This document shows, piece after piece, positions 31,601 through 46,600 of a DNA stretch of 64,000 nt. Position numbers and translations under genes: made by a program. The notes beneath the pieces were generated by a model that was not told where the DNA came from, did not search any database, and was given only the letters and a program-made list of their open reading frames with translations. This DNA comes from Rostratula benghalensis (taxonomy: Eukaryota > Chordata > Aves > Charadriiformes > Rostratulidae). Numbering within the stretch: the first letter of the stretch is position 1; each line of letters opens with the position of its first letter. The DNA lies in the NCBI GenBank assembly GCA_013399305.1, contig VXAI01000453.1, positions 182,062-246,061 on the forward strand, given 5' to 3'.

Positions 31601-34600
31601 ACACAGAAGGCAGTGACAGACGGTGTAATTCAGCATGGGGATTAAGGCAGACTAAACTGGTCTTTGCATACCAAATTGGGAGGAAAATCCACCAGTGGGA
31701 TGAACCTCCCTCTGGAAGGTTTCCTGTTCATTTTGCATGTATCCCAGGGATCCCACTACCATGAAATATTCTGATCTTTTTCCGGCTGTTAGTACTTGTA
31801 AAGTAAACTTTCAAAATTCTGTAAGTCCGGACTTTATAAAATGCTAAAAGCAGTGTTGGCTTTTGTTCATTCAAAGGAAAAGGGGGGAAGAAAGTTACAC
31901 GTTGCTTTCTTTTAAGATACCATTAAATACCATCTCATAGAAAGATGATAAATGCATCTGCCTCAGAGCTGAAAATTAGCACCACCAGCAGTGCTTGTTT
32001 TGGTGCTCATTAGGAATTTTACTGAATACTCAAGTGAATAAGCCTCCTGGTGACAACTGTGGGCTTTGTGTTAGCTTGGGCTGGATTTGAGCAGCAGTGT
32101 GGTGACAAAGACCTCTGTGCCTTGCAAAAATCCTCTGAGCCTGAGGGCTGGGGAGTTGTTGGCTCCCAGGAGGGAGGAGTGTGATTAGTTTGTTCTGTGG
32201 GATCGGGTAGGGTGGAGGGATCCATCTGAACTTGTTAAAGATACATCTGAACTACTGAGGCAGCAGCTACTGCTGTTTGTGGCTTTGACTTCTTGGCAGA
32301 TTTCCCTTGTCTCCCTATTCTGATGTCCCAAATTGCTACAGCTCCCCTCTTCTTGTCTTCAGGTAAGGATTTTCCTGCTGGAAATGACAGTGTTGCGAAT
32401 GCTGTGACTAAAGGTGGTCTCTGCTGATGGGCAGGCAGGTTTGCAAAATGGGGAGTAGTTGGTATCACAAGGAAAATGCAGTGTTTTGCACCACCAGAAA
32501 GCTGGAAATTACCCTTTTTTGTCTCTCTGCTCCATAGATGAAAATTGAAATTACTTAATTATTACGTTTCAGAATGCTGTTTTAGAGGCTTCTAAAAGAG
32601 CAAAATTTTTCTTTTGCAGACTGAAGCACTCAGGCTCCGTTAGGCAGAGGGATGTGAAAAACAGGACAAACATTTCTAAAATAGCTGTGCTGCATAATAG
32701 GTGGCCTGAGCAAAAATTATATGATAGCTTAGCATGCAGTATTGGTTTTGTTGACATCTGTTTTGGGACATCTTGAACAACTCGCTCTTAGTTCCAGCAT
32801 TTATGAGTAATGTGGTCATCCCAAAGTGGAGCCAAGCAGAACATTCAGTCTCCACCGCAGCACGGAGAGGGGGAACCCTTTACTGGTTGGGCCTTGGACT
32901 GGGAATCAGCATCTGGTTTTGCTGCAGGTGTCCCCCTGGGACCTTGGGCATCCCTTCTGATACTTCTGTGTTTCATCTTGTGGGATGCAGGGAGAGAAAC
33001 TCTATTTTCTTTTTCCCTGTGGTTCCTGATGGTAACTGGGTAGAGGATGGTGCCTTGTACAGTGCCTAGCACAGCCCCATCTTCATCTTCCTTCTGACCT
33101 CTAGGTGCTGCTGCAATGCAAACAGTTGTCTCCGGGGTGTTGATTTGACTTGTGTGTGCACTTGTAAATCAAATTGAGATGATGCACTGCCTTTTTCCAT
33201 GTGCTGATCTGGACTTCACTGACCCAGGTTATGCCAGACCTTGTGCTTCTGGGACCGGAGCTGTGAGATGAACATCAGCACTCTATGGTCAGCCTGAATG
33301 AGTGAGAGCTGGGTCTGGGAGTGAGGGGGCCTTTGACCCTTCCCAGCTGGGTTGTTGTGCATGAAGCATGAGTGACCTGTACCTCCATGGCTGGCTGCTG
33401 AGGTGCTTTTTGCTTGCTGTTGCATGCATCCCTCCTGGGAAAGTATCTGAAAGAGCTCATGGCAGCAAGGGACACTGTGTCTGAAAAGGGCTCTCATAAC
33501 CAGGAGATTGGGGCCTGGCTGGGATGCTCTTAAGGATGGAGAAAGTCCTTGGGGTTTGTAACAAGGACCTCTTGCTGCTGCATCATGGTGGCCAGGTGTT
33601 GTGATTTAGCTGCCTCTATAGGGGGTGGGTCCCATTCTGGGTCTGTCAGAGCTTTGGCTGGTGTCTGCAGCATGGCTTGCTTATGCTACATGAAAATCTG
33701 GTTTGTAATTAATTTCTGTTTTCCTGGTGAATGTAATTAATTAGAAATCTGCTGCCTTTTATTTTCAAAGTAAGTGAAAGGAGCAGTGCATCTTACACCA
33801 AAGGATGAAAACTCTTTATGAAGCTGAGAAATTGATTTGTTATAGAAGAGTGATTTTTAAAATTCCTTTGAGGCCATTCCTCTCTTTGTCTGAATGCAGC
33901 TGAACCACGACTGCTCTGGTGATGATAGCAGAGACCTGGGAGGTGATGGGAAATTAGAAACGCCTGGGTGAAGGAGACAGGGGTGGGCTGTGTTCCTCTG
34001 TTGACATTCCCTTCCTCCAGTTCAGTGATGAGTGTCCCAGACATTGGATTTATTCATGAGATATTGCATAAACCACAGGGAAGAGCCTTTCCTTGGTGTG
34101 TGTCTTGAGGATGAGTAAAATCAGGCAGCAGCAAAAAAGCTTAAAATTGGATATTTTGGTAAAAAGGCTGGAGAATCACTTTCCCACTGATGGAAGCCAC
34201 GAGAAGCAAGTTTCCTGAAGTGGAAGAATGCATCTTGTTTGAGTCCTGATGCTGGCCTGCTTTAAGAGCAATTTTATCTCCAAATTGCTGTTGAAGTATA
34301 CCTAATCTTGCCCTCCTTCCCACTCCTGCTCTGTGTACCCCAGCTTCCAGAAATCAAAGCCACTCTCCTGTTAAAAAAAAAAAAAAAAAGAAAACCCAAG
34401 CACATGCCAACCAAAGTAATGAAACAGAAATCCCTCTGGCATCTGGGCATTCAGGCTGTGGAGCCTGACCACAAAGTGGGGCTGTTGAATTCTGGGCCTG
34501 GGCTATTTATATTGTCAGTGGGAAAGCTCTCCATTGACTGAGCTGCTCCCTCTCTAAAGATACTTTTAATTAAATGTTATTTGACAGATAGGACTCTCTA

Positions 34601-37600
34601 ACTGGTATAAATGGAGTACTTCTTTCCTCCCCACACACTGACAACTGAAAGAAGTAGGAATACTCTTGTTGGAAGGCTACTTGCATTCAGAGTTGTGGCT
34701 GTCTGTTGTTTAATGCAGTAAGCTGACAGTGTTAAAAGAGCCCACAACCAGGAAGGTAATGGTCCTGCCAGCACTTGGTGAGGCCAAGGGGACAGGGACA
34801 GCAGCTGCCTGTGTCGTGGAGCACAGCAGCTCTCTAAACAATGCCCAGCAGCAGCGTTATGCAACTGCCATGGGAAGGAAGTGAAAATTTATCATTACAA
34901 TGCAGTTTCAAGGGCAATATTAAATGAACGATTTGCAGCACAACCCTGTATTTAACGGACTTAACTTCTCTGGGCTAAAATGACAGGGCTGGTAAAGGGC
35001 AGTAGCTGTGGCCTCTGCTCCCACCAAGACTGGAGCAAATACAGGCTCTTCTAAGAACTGGGCTCAATTCTCCACCTGAGAGTGGGCAGCCAGCCCCCAA
35101 ACCAGTGTAATGATGGGATCCTGCAAGTGCCTAACTGATTCCTGGTCACGGAATCTCAGGAAAGGGGTAGCAAGCACATACTGAAGCATCTCATTAATAC
35201 CTGATTGCCCTTCCTTGTTCAAGTGGGAACAATAAAAAGACTCCTTTGCAAGGCCCTAGACATGGGAGCAGCACCACAAACCCTGAATGAGGAACTGCTA
35301 CTATCTGATCACTACCTTCAGGGCAGAAATAAATAGCTTGTCTTCTGCTCTTCCCAGTTTTCTTTCAGGAAGAGGCTTTTGCCCAAGGATGACAGGCACT
35401 GGAACCACAGGCCTTTCTGACTCCGAGATTAGAAAGGATACATCTAAAGAAGCCTCATCTTCTGCTATGAGTCAGTAGCTCTGTGCAGCTGCTAAACCTG
35501 AAGGAATTTTGAATGAAGAATATTGGATTGTCTTGTCTCCCCTCATGCTTTTCTGTTACCCTTTGCGTTTGCACCCTCTGGAGCAGCCAGAGAGGCTCTT
35601 CCTTGAGAATTTTGGGCTAGCACATCTTTATTCCAGATGTTGCAGGAAAAGGAATAAGAAAATGGATTTAAATGGGGTAAATGCCTCTGTTATACTAATA
35701 ACACAGCTCAGCGTAGAAGCCATTTCGTGTTGAGCCCTGGCTCCACCTGAGAGCAGATGTTTTGTCTTGGAAGCTGCTTTTAAAAATGTATGGATGAAAC
35801 TTAGTGCCGTCAGTTGATATATGCAGTGTGTTCTCTGAGCTTGCGGAAACTGGCGGCTGTGTGATGCTCCTGGGACACAGCTTTGAAGGAGCACCGCACG
35901 GCAGGGCTCCTTTCCTGCCCTGGGGATCCAGCTCTGTCTCCTGCCCACGCTCCAGCCACCAGGGAGCTGGCGGGGGCGCCTCATGCGACAGCAAAGGGGG
36001 CTCTTGCACCCCTCTGAGCTCCTTTCCTGGACACTCTGCGGAGCTTGCTGCGGACACAAGTCCAGCTGCTGAGACCTGGGGCAAGTTATTTGATTTACAG
36101 CCTCTCTTGGGCTTGCCTTGCCCCATCTAGGCCTTGGAGAGATGACTTCTGCTGTGGGATTGGGTCAGGCTCAGCGTAGCGAGAGCAGCTTTGCCAGTTT
36201 TGCAAGTTTTGTGGCAACAAACATAGAATCATAGAATGGTTAGAGTTGGAAGGGATGTTAAAGATCATCCAGTTCCAATCCCACTGCCCTGGGCAGGGAC
36301 ACCTCCCACCAGACCAGGTTGCTCCAAGCCCCATCCAGCCTGGCCTTGAACCCCTCCAAGGATGGAGCATCCACAGCTTCTCTGGGCAACCTGGGCCAGG
36401 CTCTCACCACCCTCACAGCAAAGAATTTCTTTCTAATATCTAACCTAAATCTCCTCTCTTTCAATTGATAGTTGTGTTGAGCTCCCAAGAAGAAGGACAG
36501 GCAAGTGGTCCGTGGGAGTGCAGTGGAGTTTCTCCATGTCTTGATTTTTTAAAAGCTGTACCCATTTACTGGCAGAATGGATGGTTTGCTGTACCAAATG
36601 GCTTTGCTGAGTTACATGTTTCCATGACTTTCTTGATGCTTCTGGACTTTCTTGATGCTTCTGTGATTTTTTTGTAGACCACCAGGCTGTGTTTGCTCTT
36701 TAGTGAGTATCCCAGCAGCTGCCTTTCTTGAGTGTTTGTCCCATACAGCACAAGGAGGTTTGGCTGGTGGTACCTTCTCAGGCACTTTGGGGTAAATTGC
36801 TATGATTTCTTGTGCTCTGGCTTGGAGCAGCTCGAATGTGAACGAGCTGTGGGGCAGGTTTCTCCTGTGATCCACAAGGCAGAGTTGAGGTTGTCCTTTG
36901 TGCACTCCATCTGTGGAGTATCCATTCATGCCCGAGGAGAGCTGGAAAGTGCTGATTAATATTCATCTCTCTGAGGTATTTGTTAATTACTGCTACTCAT
37001 TGTTTGTGTTACAGTACTGCCTAGTGTCCCACACCGCTGTGCCAGACTGAGCAGATCCTGGAAGGGTTATATCCATTCCAGGGTTGCAGAGTGCTTGGTA
37101 AACACCAGTATTTTATTGTAGCCTTTCTGGGAAATACTGTTCCTGTTTTCAAGGGTGAGAAATTGTATAGTCTTCAGGGTGAAAGAGAATATAGGTGCCA
37201 AAGCTGGGAGCTGAATGTCCCGACTCCCACTCCTTCCCTTCAGCACTTCTTTACCCACGTCACAGTGAGATTAATTGTGAATTGAAGAGGAGACCTTGGC
37301 TTTGCCTTTTCCTGAACTGTGCAGGGCAGCTGCAGCACTTGCATTGCACGATACCACAATGGTTCTGCTGTTCTGCTTAATATGGGAGGGAGCAAAAGGT
37401 TGTTTAGAAGGAAGCCAACCAGCTGGTGAATTAAATAGCAGGCTCTGCCCATTCGCAAGGTGTGCCTCGCAAATGTGGTGGGAATGCTGCAATCCACAGG
37501 CCCTGGGAGAGGACAAGGAGCAGCCTGGGTGGCCATGGGGTCTGCCCACCATGAAGAGCCCACCTCGGGTATTGGCTTGAAGAAAGCAGGAGAAGAGTCT

Positions 37601-40600
37601 TGAGTTGTTAGAGTGCTCAGGCACTTGTGATTCTATGTAATCTGTCTCTCAGGCTTTGAGAAGAGAGCAGTTAATTTACAAAAGGGGAGAGAAAAATGTG
37701 TCGTGACAGAAAACTGCCTGCAAGTTCAATCACATAAGAACTGAGTGGAGTTCCTGGGTGCCCTCCCTGCCTTGAGCACTGGTTGTCTTTGGGGTCTGCT
37801 GAAAGACGGAGAGGGGAAAAAAACCCACATCTGTTGTTGCAGTTGGGCAGGAAGCTTTGGGGGTGGGCAGTGGATGGTGGTGCTTTGGGGGGGGTCCTGT
37901 CATTACTGTACTCCAGCTGTACTCCTGTGAAGTTACCTTTTCACACTGATCCTGCATCAAGAAAACCCTAACCTTTTAGCAACTTTTAGATTGGTATTGA
38001 GAAAATGGCATTGGGGATTGTATGTTGTTGCAAACCAGAGAGCCCATCAGATCTGATGTTTTCTGGCCGAGCTTTCTGCAGCATGAAGGCGGGAATACCA
38101 ACAGCCAGTGACTAAACAAATGGAAATACCTAGCCTCATAAGCAATGTGTGTTTCTTTCCTTTCTGACAAATAAGCCCTTCTGATTTCAGTGAGAATCAG
38201 CTTGTGTGGGAAACCCATGGGTCAGCATCTGATGGTGAGCAAACAGGGACTTTATAAAAGCAGATGAATGTTCTGGAATCACGAGACTCCACGTGTGCCT
38301 GGCGTTTCCTGGCCTCTGAGTTCAGCTGAGAGTCTGTGCTCCTGCACTGGTCTAAATAATAAAACATGCCAGTTCACTGTGATGTGCCCAGAATTTTAAG
38401 GCTGCTGCCCGTGGCCAGCTCTTGTATCAATTGCTTCCATCAAGGCTTTGATCCAGGAAACTGCAAGCACGAGCCAGTTGGTTGCCTGAAGTCCAGGGTT
38501 TGGTGCTTTCCTGAGTACAGGCACTGGAGAAAGGGAGCTGTCGTGGTGTCTGTCTTCATCCCCTCGTGTGTGCCACTGGGAGTGCAAACAGCAGAAGCTG
38601 CCAGTAAATGCCACAGGCTCTGGGAGGAGATTGTGTTTGACAGGGAGCTTTGACAGTGCGTTCAGGTGTCTAAAGAGTTAATGAAATGGCTGAAAATACT
38701 TCTTCCTCTGCTGTTCTGGAGGAAAATGAAAACTCACTCTGCAAAATGTACGTTTCCTTCAATGAAGCTATTTTTTTTATCAGTGGTTTTGGCAGAAAGC
38801 TGTCATCAGTCATGCCATTGAGTGTTTTGTGGAGAAGCGTGCGAGGGATCAGCAACAGCAGAACAAGAAAGCCTGTGAAAGCCCTGTGGGTGCCTGACAC
38901 TGGCCTTCACCAGAGGTGTTCTGTCACACAGTGTGTTGGCAGGAAGGAGCCCTGGGGCTGTGTGCTGTGGCTCAGTCCTGACATGTGGCCCGTGAACACC
39001 TTGGCTCATCAGTGAGCGTGCATCCCTCTGCTGTGGGGTCTGTGAGTCTGTGGCTGGATGGGTCCTGGTCCTGGCATCCAGGATTCTCCCAAGATTCTCC
39101 CTTTCCTGTTCTAATGTTAAACATGCAGTGACATAAGGATGGGGAACGAGCAGAGAAAACTTGTGTGATCCTCCCTTAGCTCACCCCAATGAAAAAAAAA
39201 TGACATTTTGCTGAGGTGGAGATCTCTCTGAAGGATTCAGCGTGAGGATCAGTGCGATTTTGGGTTTGTTGAAGCAGGACCAGACTCTGGCTGTGCTCAG
39301 GGAAGCTCTAAGCCCCTGTGCAGAGCTCACCTGCCCAGAGCTGGGGTGACCATGCAAACAGCAGCCTTAGGAAGGGAAAGAAGGAGATGCTGTACAGACC
39401 TGACTCCAGACAAGAACTGAGTCATTTGTCAAGGCTGACGGCTCTCTCCCGGAGCTGGTTGCCTGAGGCTAACATGGCACACAGACAGGAGACGTAAAAA
39501 TCTATCTATATACACACATGGAGGAGAGAAAAGTAGCAGCTTAAAACATGTGACTGGAATTAAAATTAAAAAAAGAGAATTTCCAATTACAGTCGTGTGT
39601 GTTGGAGGATGTAAGTGCTCCTGAAAGGCTCACAGAGGCTGTTAGTACAGCACAAATGCAGGCACTCCATGATGCACTGGATTAAAACAGGCAGGCTTCT
39701 CCAGCACACGAAATCCGTGTGGAAGCAGTGTCAGTCCTGCCTGTCAGCAGCCTCCACAGCCCACCACCCTGACGGGTTAAGGTAAGGAGCTCTGTTGTCA
39801 CCGTCTCCTCCTCCCTGTCACCGCTGCCTGCACTCCCCAGTTGCATTTCTCCCTGCTGCCTGCTGTTGTGCCATGCCTTTCTTTCACTGCTAGATGATGA
39901 TGTCTCTATGAAGGAAGAGAGATTTAATTTTTTTTTTTCTGAAGACATTAATTATTCAGTAGTCAGGATAAATGAATTCCCTTGTTTTTTTACATGTGGG
40001 TAACCCTGATGCTATATCCTCCCCTCTTCCACCAGCATAAAGGAGGGCGTGGGGGGGCAGTAAATTTTTTCCAGAGCTATAGAGCACCTTGTGTTCTGTA
40101 TAAAGCTGTTAGCAATACCTCTGAGGTTGTAACCTAAAATAGGTCTGTGGGAGGTCTCCACTATCTGTTCCTGCTCATTCTGTCCCCTTATCTGCATGTT
40201 TCCATCAGGCAGGTGATACATGACACAACATTAAACAACAGCCTCACCCGGTGTCCCAGGGGTGGGAGAATGTCTGCTGTGGCATAACAGTAGCTGTTCT
40301 GTCAGGTTGTAGAGAGAAGTGCTGAGATTTGGAGGGAGTCAAGGATATTTTGCTGGAGTTTGATGTGCTGCAGGCCTTTACTCTATTTTGTAAGGAAAAC
40401 AGATGAGACTCTTTGGCATAGAAAAGCATAAAAATCTGATTCTTCGTGCTTTTATTCCCCTTACCAAAGGCTCCAAGAAACATAAACCGACATAACTTTG
40501 GGGGGTTTTTTTTTCATAATAAGTTTTGCAATTTGCTTAAAAAAACAAATCATTATATGGACTGAATCATGTTATTAGGGAGAGTATTAGTGTTCTGGCT

Positions 40601-43600
40601 GTATCCAGGAAGATTTTTTCCAATATATTTGATGTTTATACAAATTCCTCTGGTGGAAGAACAGGACCAGAGTTCGTTTGGCATATTCAAAGGTGTCCCG
40701 TGCTTTTGTTCTGTGTGGCAAACTTATATGGGGATAGGTGCTTGCCTGTTGTTTACACACATGACTGAATCACAATAATACCAGAGTGTGGGAGCAGAGC
40801 CTGATGTGGTGCTGTGCTGGTGAGGAGTGGGGACTTGCCTCTGTGTGCACTTGATTCATACAGATATTCAGTGCATGTCATCTGTGCAGCCCTGCTAGAA
40901 CAGAAGTGCTAAAAATTTGGGAAAATGCGGTGGAGGATTGAGCCACATGATCCCCTGGAAGAAGCGACAGCAGCTTGCAGGATGCTGGAGCTCCAGGGTT
41001 TCCCGCAGAAGCAGCAGACAGCCATCACAGAGTGTGCTGTGCAGAGCTAGACGGTGGGTCTGTTCTCCTCAAATCAGCAAAGCAGAGCATAATTGTCACC
41101 TTGCACGTCAGCTGTGCCACTGCGAGGTGATGGCCTGGCTCTCTGGGAATCCTCCTGCACCTGCGGATTGATCTGCTGGCACATGTGGATTTTTCCATAA
41201 CGCCATGAAGAACCCAAAAAGCACTTTTGCTGCTGTTCTGCTGAGTCTGGGTTTGCGCAGAGGAGCTGCAGAAGCTGTGTTTAGAGATGCTGAGGACCCT
41301 GGCTCATATCTGAGCTCTTGGGGAGCCTCTGTTTCCTGGTTGTTATTTTTCAGACAGATGTGAAATACTATCTTTATAAAACCCAGAGGGGTGGGTGCCC
41401 TGTGGCTGTGCTCACGTGCTGTTTGGCAGGGCAGCCTTTTAAAGATGTGCCTATGTCTGGGCTGATGTCTGAATTTTAGCACCCCTGAAATTTTCAGGGA
41501 GAGCATGACAACGCTTTTAACAGCCCTCAGAGCATGAGACAGCTGCAGAAAGATGATGTAGAATCTGCTACAGCTTTGTCCTAGTGTTTGGCATCCCTTC
41601 CAGCCTGACACAAGCTCTGCCTGCTCTTTGTGACCTCAGAGAACCACCGTGTCTCTTCCTTTATGGCTTTCTCTGGTTTGGGCACAGAGCACTGTAATCG
41701 CTGAGGGAGGAACCACCACAATCTCTCACTGGTGTGCTCTGGTTTGATGTTGCCCTCTTTATTGGCTTTACTAAGTGGAAAATTGGAAAAGTTGCTGCTT
41801 GTTTGGATTTGCTGGGCTTGATTGCTTTGTTTCTGCTAATTGCTTTTCAATGAGTTCTGCAGAAAGCAAAGGAGGGCCAGGTTCATGCTGTTTCTGTCCC
41901 TAAAATCACATCCAAATCCCTTTCAAGTGTGAGTGTTGGTGCAGAGCATCCTGAACTGGAGGAGCATCCTGAGCAGTCTCTTGGTGAGCTGCAATCACCA
42001 TCTCCTTGGCTCACAGCCTGGATGGCCCAGGAGGTGTGTGTTTTCAGATGGATCCCAAAGGCTTTAAAACACTTGGCCTGGGGCTGAAGGGAAGCAGATG
42101 AGGACAGGAAGGGAACAGAACCAAATTGGCTGTTGGTTGCAGAGGAGTCAGTGGAAAAACTGTGGTGTGAACTCTGTCATGATTGCCTTTTACCCCTCAT
42201 TGCGGTGACAGTCTGTTTGCTGTGTCCTGAGCAGGGGTTGCTGGTTTGGGCAGGTACAAAGGAGGCGGAGGGCAGGGAGTGTGTGCAGTGCTTCCAAACT
42301 GCTGCTGCTGCTGTGCAGATACAGGAGAGGTTTGGGATGGGGCATGGACAAGGGCCTGAGGGGCTGGGACCCGCAGAGGGAGCTTCCTTTGGCTGGGGTT
42401 AAGCACTACATTGTCCTTAGTGTTGCTGGGACTTGGCAGCATCTTTTCAATGTGCAGTTGTTTTCCTGCTGCAAGCCCGTGTGCTCCAAGGCAGGAGCAC
42501 TTGGCAGGTAGAGAGAGGAAGGAGAAAGGGGGGGCTACAGTTGGAGGGGCTTCCAGGCGGCTTGAACCAACAAAAGACTTGGGCCTCTGGCCTCTGTGTT
42601 TCTGGGAAGACAAGACTTGCTTTCACTTGGCTTCAGAAAAGTAGTTTGAGCGTGCAGGAAAGGAAACTCCTAGGGCCCCTGTGCAATTATGCAGCACAAC
42701 TGGAATAATTGTGCTGGGTGGCATTTCTGGAGCTGAGCCTTGACCCTGTCGGCAGCTGGAGGGGGGGGCAGGATCCTGGGGCAGGAATTAGGGGGGAGGC
42801 TGCGATGCCTTGTGATCAAAGCTGTCTTGTAGCTTGAGTCCTAGGTTGTAGGCTCACTCTGTCATGTTGTAGCTCCACTGTGATCTGTGAGGACTCGTCC
42901 CAGCTCTGATGAAGAGGACAGGAGGGCTCAGGTGGGGATGGCGGGAGAGCAGTTGGGCTGGGGTCCAGGATGGCCCCATAGGAACTGCCTGATGAGCCCC
43001 TCAGTGGGTGTCTGTGAGGGGCAGGTGTGGGGCAGTGGTGGCAAAGGGGGTGTCTAAGCCTGGACATCTCTCATCTCATTTACAGTGCTTCTGACCTGGG
43101 AAAGATAATCCCCCAAACGAGAAGCCAATCATTTCCTGTAACAAGTTTGGCATGAATGAGCCCTTATATTTTAGTGGGTAATAACAGCTGAATGGCACAA
43201 ATAAAATGGGTAATAAATAAATAAATCGGCTCTTTTCCTGGCATAGTGGTTAAGCTATTTGTTTTTTTCTCATGTATATTGTGATTGTAACCCAATGTAT
43301 TTTGTAGCAGGAGCAGTACGCTGATTTAAATTGCAGCATATATTTTAGTAAGAGGATGTGTTGACCTAATTGCCAAAGTAAATGTTATAATGAAAAGCTA
43401 TTCAGACTGCATGTCCTCCCTTGCCCTCTGGTTTCTGGAAGTGACTGAAGGAAATAGCATTTCACTTCTGGTGAAATCATCCCAAGAGTGTTGTTTCGTT
43501 GCAGTGTGAGGGATTAATTTCACTGAAGGCACCAGCATCGTATGAGAAGGCAAAATGCTCTTGGAAAAATCAGGAAGTTTCTCTTGTGGTGGTGAAATCC

Positions 43601-46600
43601 CTGAATTCATTTCAAGTTTTCTCAGTGACAATCTGAATGCCTAAAAACTCATCCTGATGTAGGGGCTGGCTGCTTACTGCTCTGCACGGCAGGTTTCAGA
43701 TGTTCCAGCTCTTAACTGTGGTCTGCAGGTACCAGAGCGAAACAAACTACTGATGGCACAGATTGAGCATCCTCCTTTGTGCCTCCTGAGAAGGAAAGAG
43801 CATCCTCAGACATGAGCATCCCTGGCATTTGGCAAGATAGTGCTGCTGGCCTCTAGACTTGTTTTCCTTTAGCTCAAGTGGCAGGTGGTGGTGGTTGGGT
43901 TTATAACCTGCTGATGAGCCAAGCAAAGAGACTGTGTTCTAGGCTCTTCAGAAGGTTTCCTTCTCACTCTTCTGGAAAATTAGTTCTCCTGCACAGTCTC
44001 TCAGCTGAGGCATCTTGATCAGTTCATATGTTTGGATTTACTTTTTTTTTTCCTTTTATTCAGCAGTCAGAACATGTTGTTATGAATTAATTTTCAAATT
44101 GGTATCTCCTTGATCATAATTTCCTTAGACCCCAGAAAGTATTTGCATTTTATAATTTGAGTGCTGTGAAACTGTTATGCAGGATGAAATTAAATTCACG
44201 TTTGTGCCTTAATCCCATCTGAGCTTTCTCAAATGCTGCAAGTTAATTACATCCCATCCTGATCCTTTGATATCTGAGTACTTTGGGAGACCAAAGGTTT
44301 AAACTCGTGCAAGTTGCCTTTAAGAGGTTTTGCTCCTTAGATGACACAAAAAAATTAATTGTGTTCTCTGTTCTTGCTATGGATTAAGGTGTATTTGTGG
44401 CAAGGTACATAGAATCAAGGTAACTCTTACCAGTGTATAATTTGAGAGCCCAATCCTCCCAGATTAGGTACAGAGCAAGTTTCTAGAGGTCATGAGTATC
44501 TTAAGCTCCTGGAGTTGAGGGCATCTCGTGGGAGAGGGTTAGATATTCAGTGATTGTTTGGCATTGTGTTCAGCTGGTGGCACAAGCTGTGGAAGCATCG
44601 GTGCCTGGGTGGAAAATGCTGCTCCTCATCCCCCAAGGGAGCAGCTCTCATTTGAGTGGTTCACTTGGTGATTTCCAGACCAGACCTGGCAGGGGCACTG
44701 GGAGCCTGGGCTCTTTTCCATTCTCTACAGCTGAGTACTCATGGGCAAGCTAAGTCTTGCTGTATCTTAGCTTCTTTTTTGCAAACTAGGGTAATTGCTA
44801 CCCTTGCACCTTAGGCTGAGAAGTCTCTACATGTACCAGTACAGCATTCTAAGTTGCTTCACAAAATGGTACTAAACCAGTGGATGACTCCTATATCCTC
44901 TTGGTTCTCACCATCCCCGTGGATCAAAGCCACAGAGGTAGTTGTTCTGGGTGGCCCTTGGTCAAAAGGAGAGCTGTGTGCAGCCACGGAAGCTGGGTAA
45001 GAAGGGGGGAGTTGGATGACTTTTGCTTTCAAGCAGGCAATGGGAAGTTTGAATTTGAATTTCTGACAATGACGCAGCTTGTTGGAGCCATTATGAATTG
45101 AAATGGGGTCTTATTCAGCTCTGCTAATAAGAGGGTAAATGCAACTAAATACAGCTGTCTTCTTCACTGTCATTTGGTATTTATTAGCAAATATGCAGTG
45201 GAATTGAATCCCTTGTAAGTACTCTGCAGCTAATGGTAGATAGCAATTAACTGAAATGACTACTGTTGAGCACTGATGCTGCCATCAGTGAGTGGAAGAG
45301 GAAATCTGGAGCCAGCACACAGACCCAGTGGCTTCCAGAACTCCCTGTACTTTTCCCCTCTGGATTCTGTTTCATGCCCTTATCAAAAGACTGCAGAGAA
45401 AACCACTTCATCTTGGTACCCCCTGGCGCTCCAGCTTGAGCAAACGCTTCTCAAGCAGCAGTAAGTGTGCGTGGATGTGTTATTTTCAGTTTGGGGGTCA
45501 CTGAAAGGACTCACTGCAATACCACTACCAGTGAAAGTGTGTGGAGCAGACACCTTCTCCACTCCAGATGTGCTGGTGGCACAGAGCTGCCTCTGCAGCA
45601 CCTCATGTGTTTCAGGAAATGTGAAGAAAACTGGCCCAGATGCTTGCAACTCATTCAGGAGCTGGGAAGGATGGGATGCAGTGTTTGTTATTTCACCTTT
45701 GGCCTTTCTTCTCCAAATAAAATGAGAAGTTTTGTTTTCTTCCCCTCACTAATAAGTGTAGGTCAAAGTGCCCCAGAGGTTCTTGCCCTGCACTGACTGG
45801 GGGGAAACCAGCTTCCATGTGCTGCTTTCAAACTACCAAAAGTAGTTTGTCAGGCTAATTTCACATATGTCTTGATTTATTTGTCAGCTTTCCCTGCCAG
45901 CCTGGCTTTGATATGGTACCTTGTGGGGAAACTGGAAGGAGAGCTGGCAGAGTGGGGAGGCCTCATTAGCCCCACTGCACAGGAACTGGCCTTGGGAGTG
46001 AGCTAATTGAGTATTTTATTAGTGACCTCCCTGCAAAACAGCAGGTTGCTAATGGATGTGTTGATGATATGGAGGGAAGAGCAGTGCAGAGGAGGAGGAG
46101 TATTGAATAGGAGGAACGGAATGATTGATAGGTCTGGTGCCATGGCAATGTGCTGCTATTTAATGGTATGAAGCTGCAAGCACATGTACTTAGGAGATAG
46201 TAATAAGATTTTCTTCTCAAAGATGGAAGCTCATCATTTGGGAGCAAGTGAGAGAGAGAGAGAGCGAGCTGTGTATGTGCTGGTGATATGATGACATGAG
46301 CCCCCAGCTCATGGAAAAAAAAAAGGAAAGCGTTGATTGGTGAGGTGCAAGGACTCTGTCTGGGGCTGAGTAACCAGAGAGAAACTGCCTGAAACATGTG
46401 AGAGTGCCCCAGGCAGAGAAGAACAGTCGAGTCCAGCCTGCAGTGCTGGCCCAAGGCTAAACAGGTATAAATTCACCCTGAATAAATTTGGGCTGTGCCT
46501 CAGAAGGATCTGGGATAGCTTTCCTCATGTAGGGAAGCCCATCAATACAGTTAGACCCTCCACTGAGTGCTGCCGGAGCTTTGTTTGGCAGAGGAGAAGC

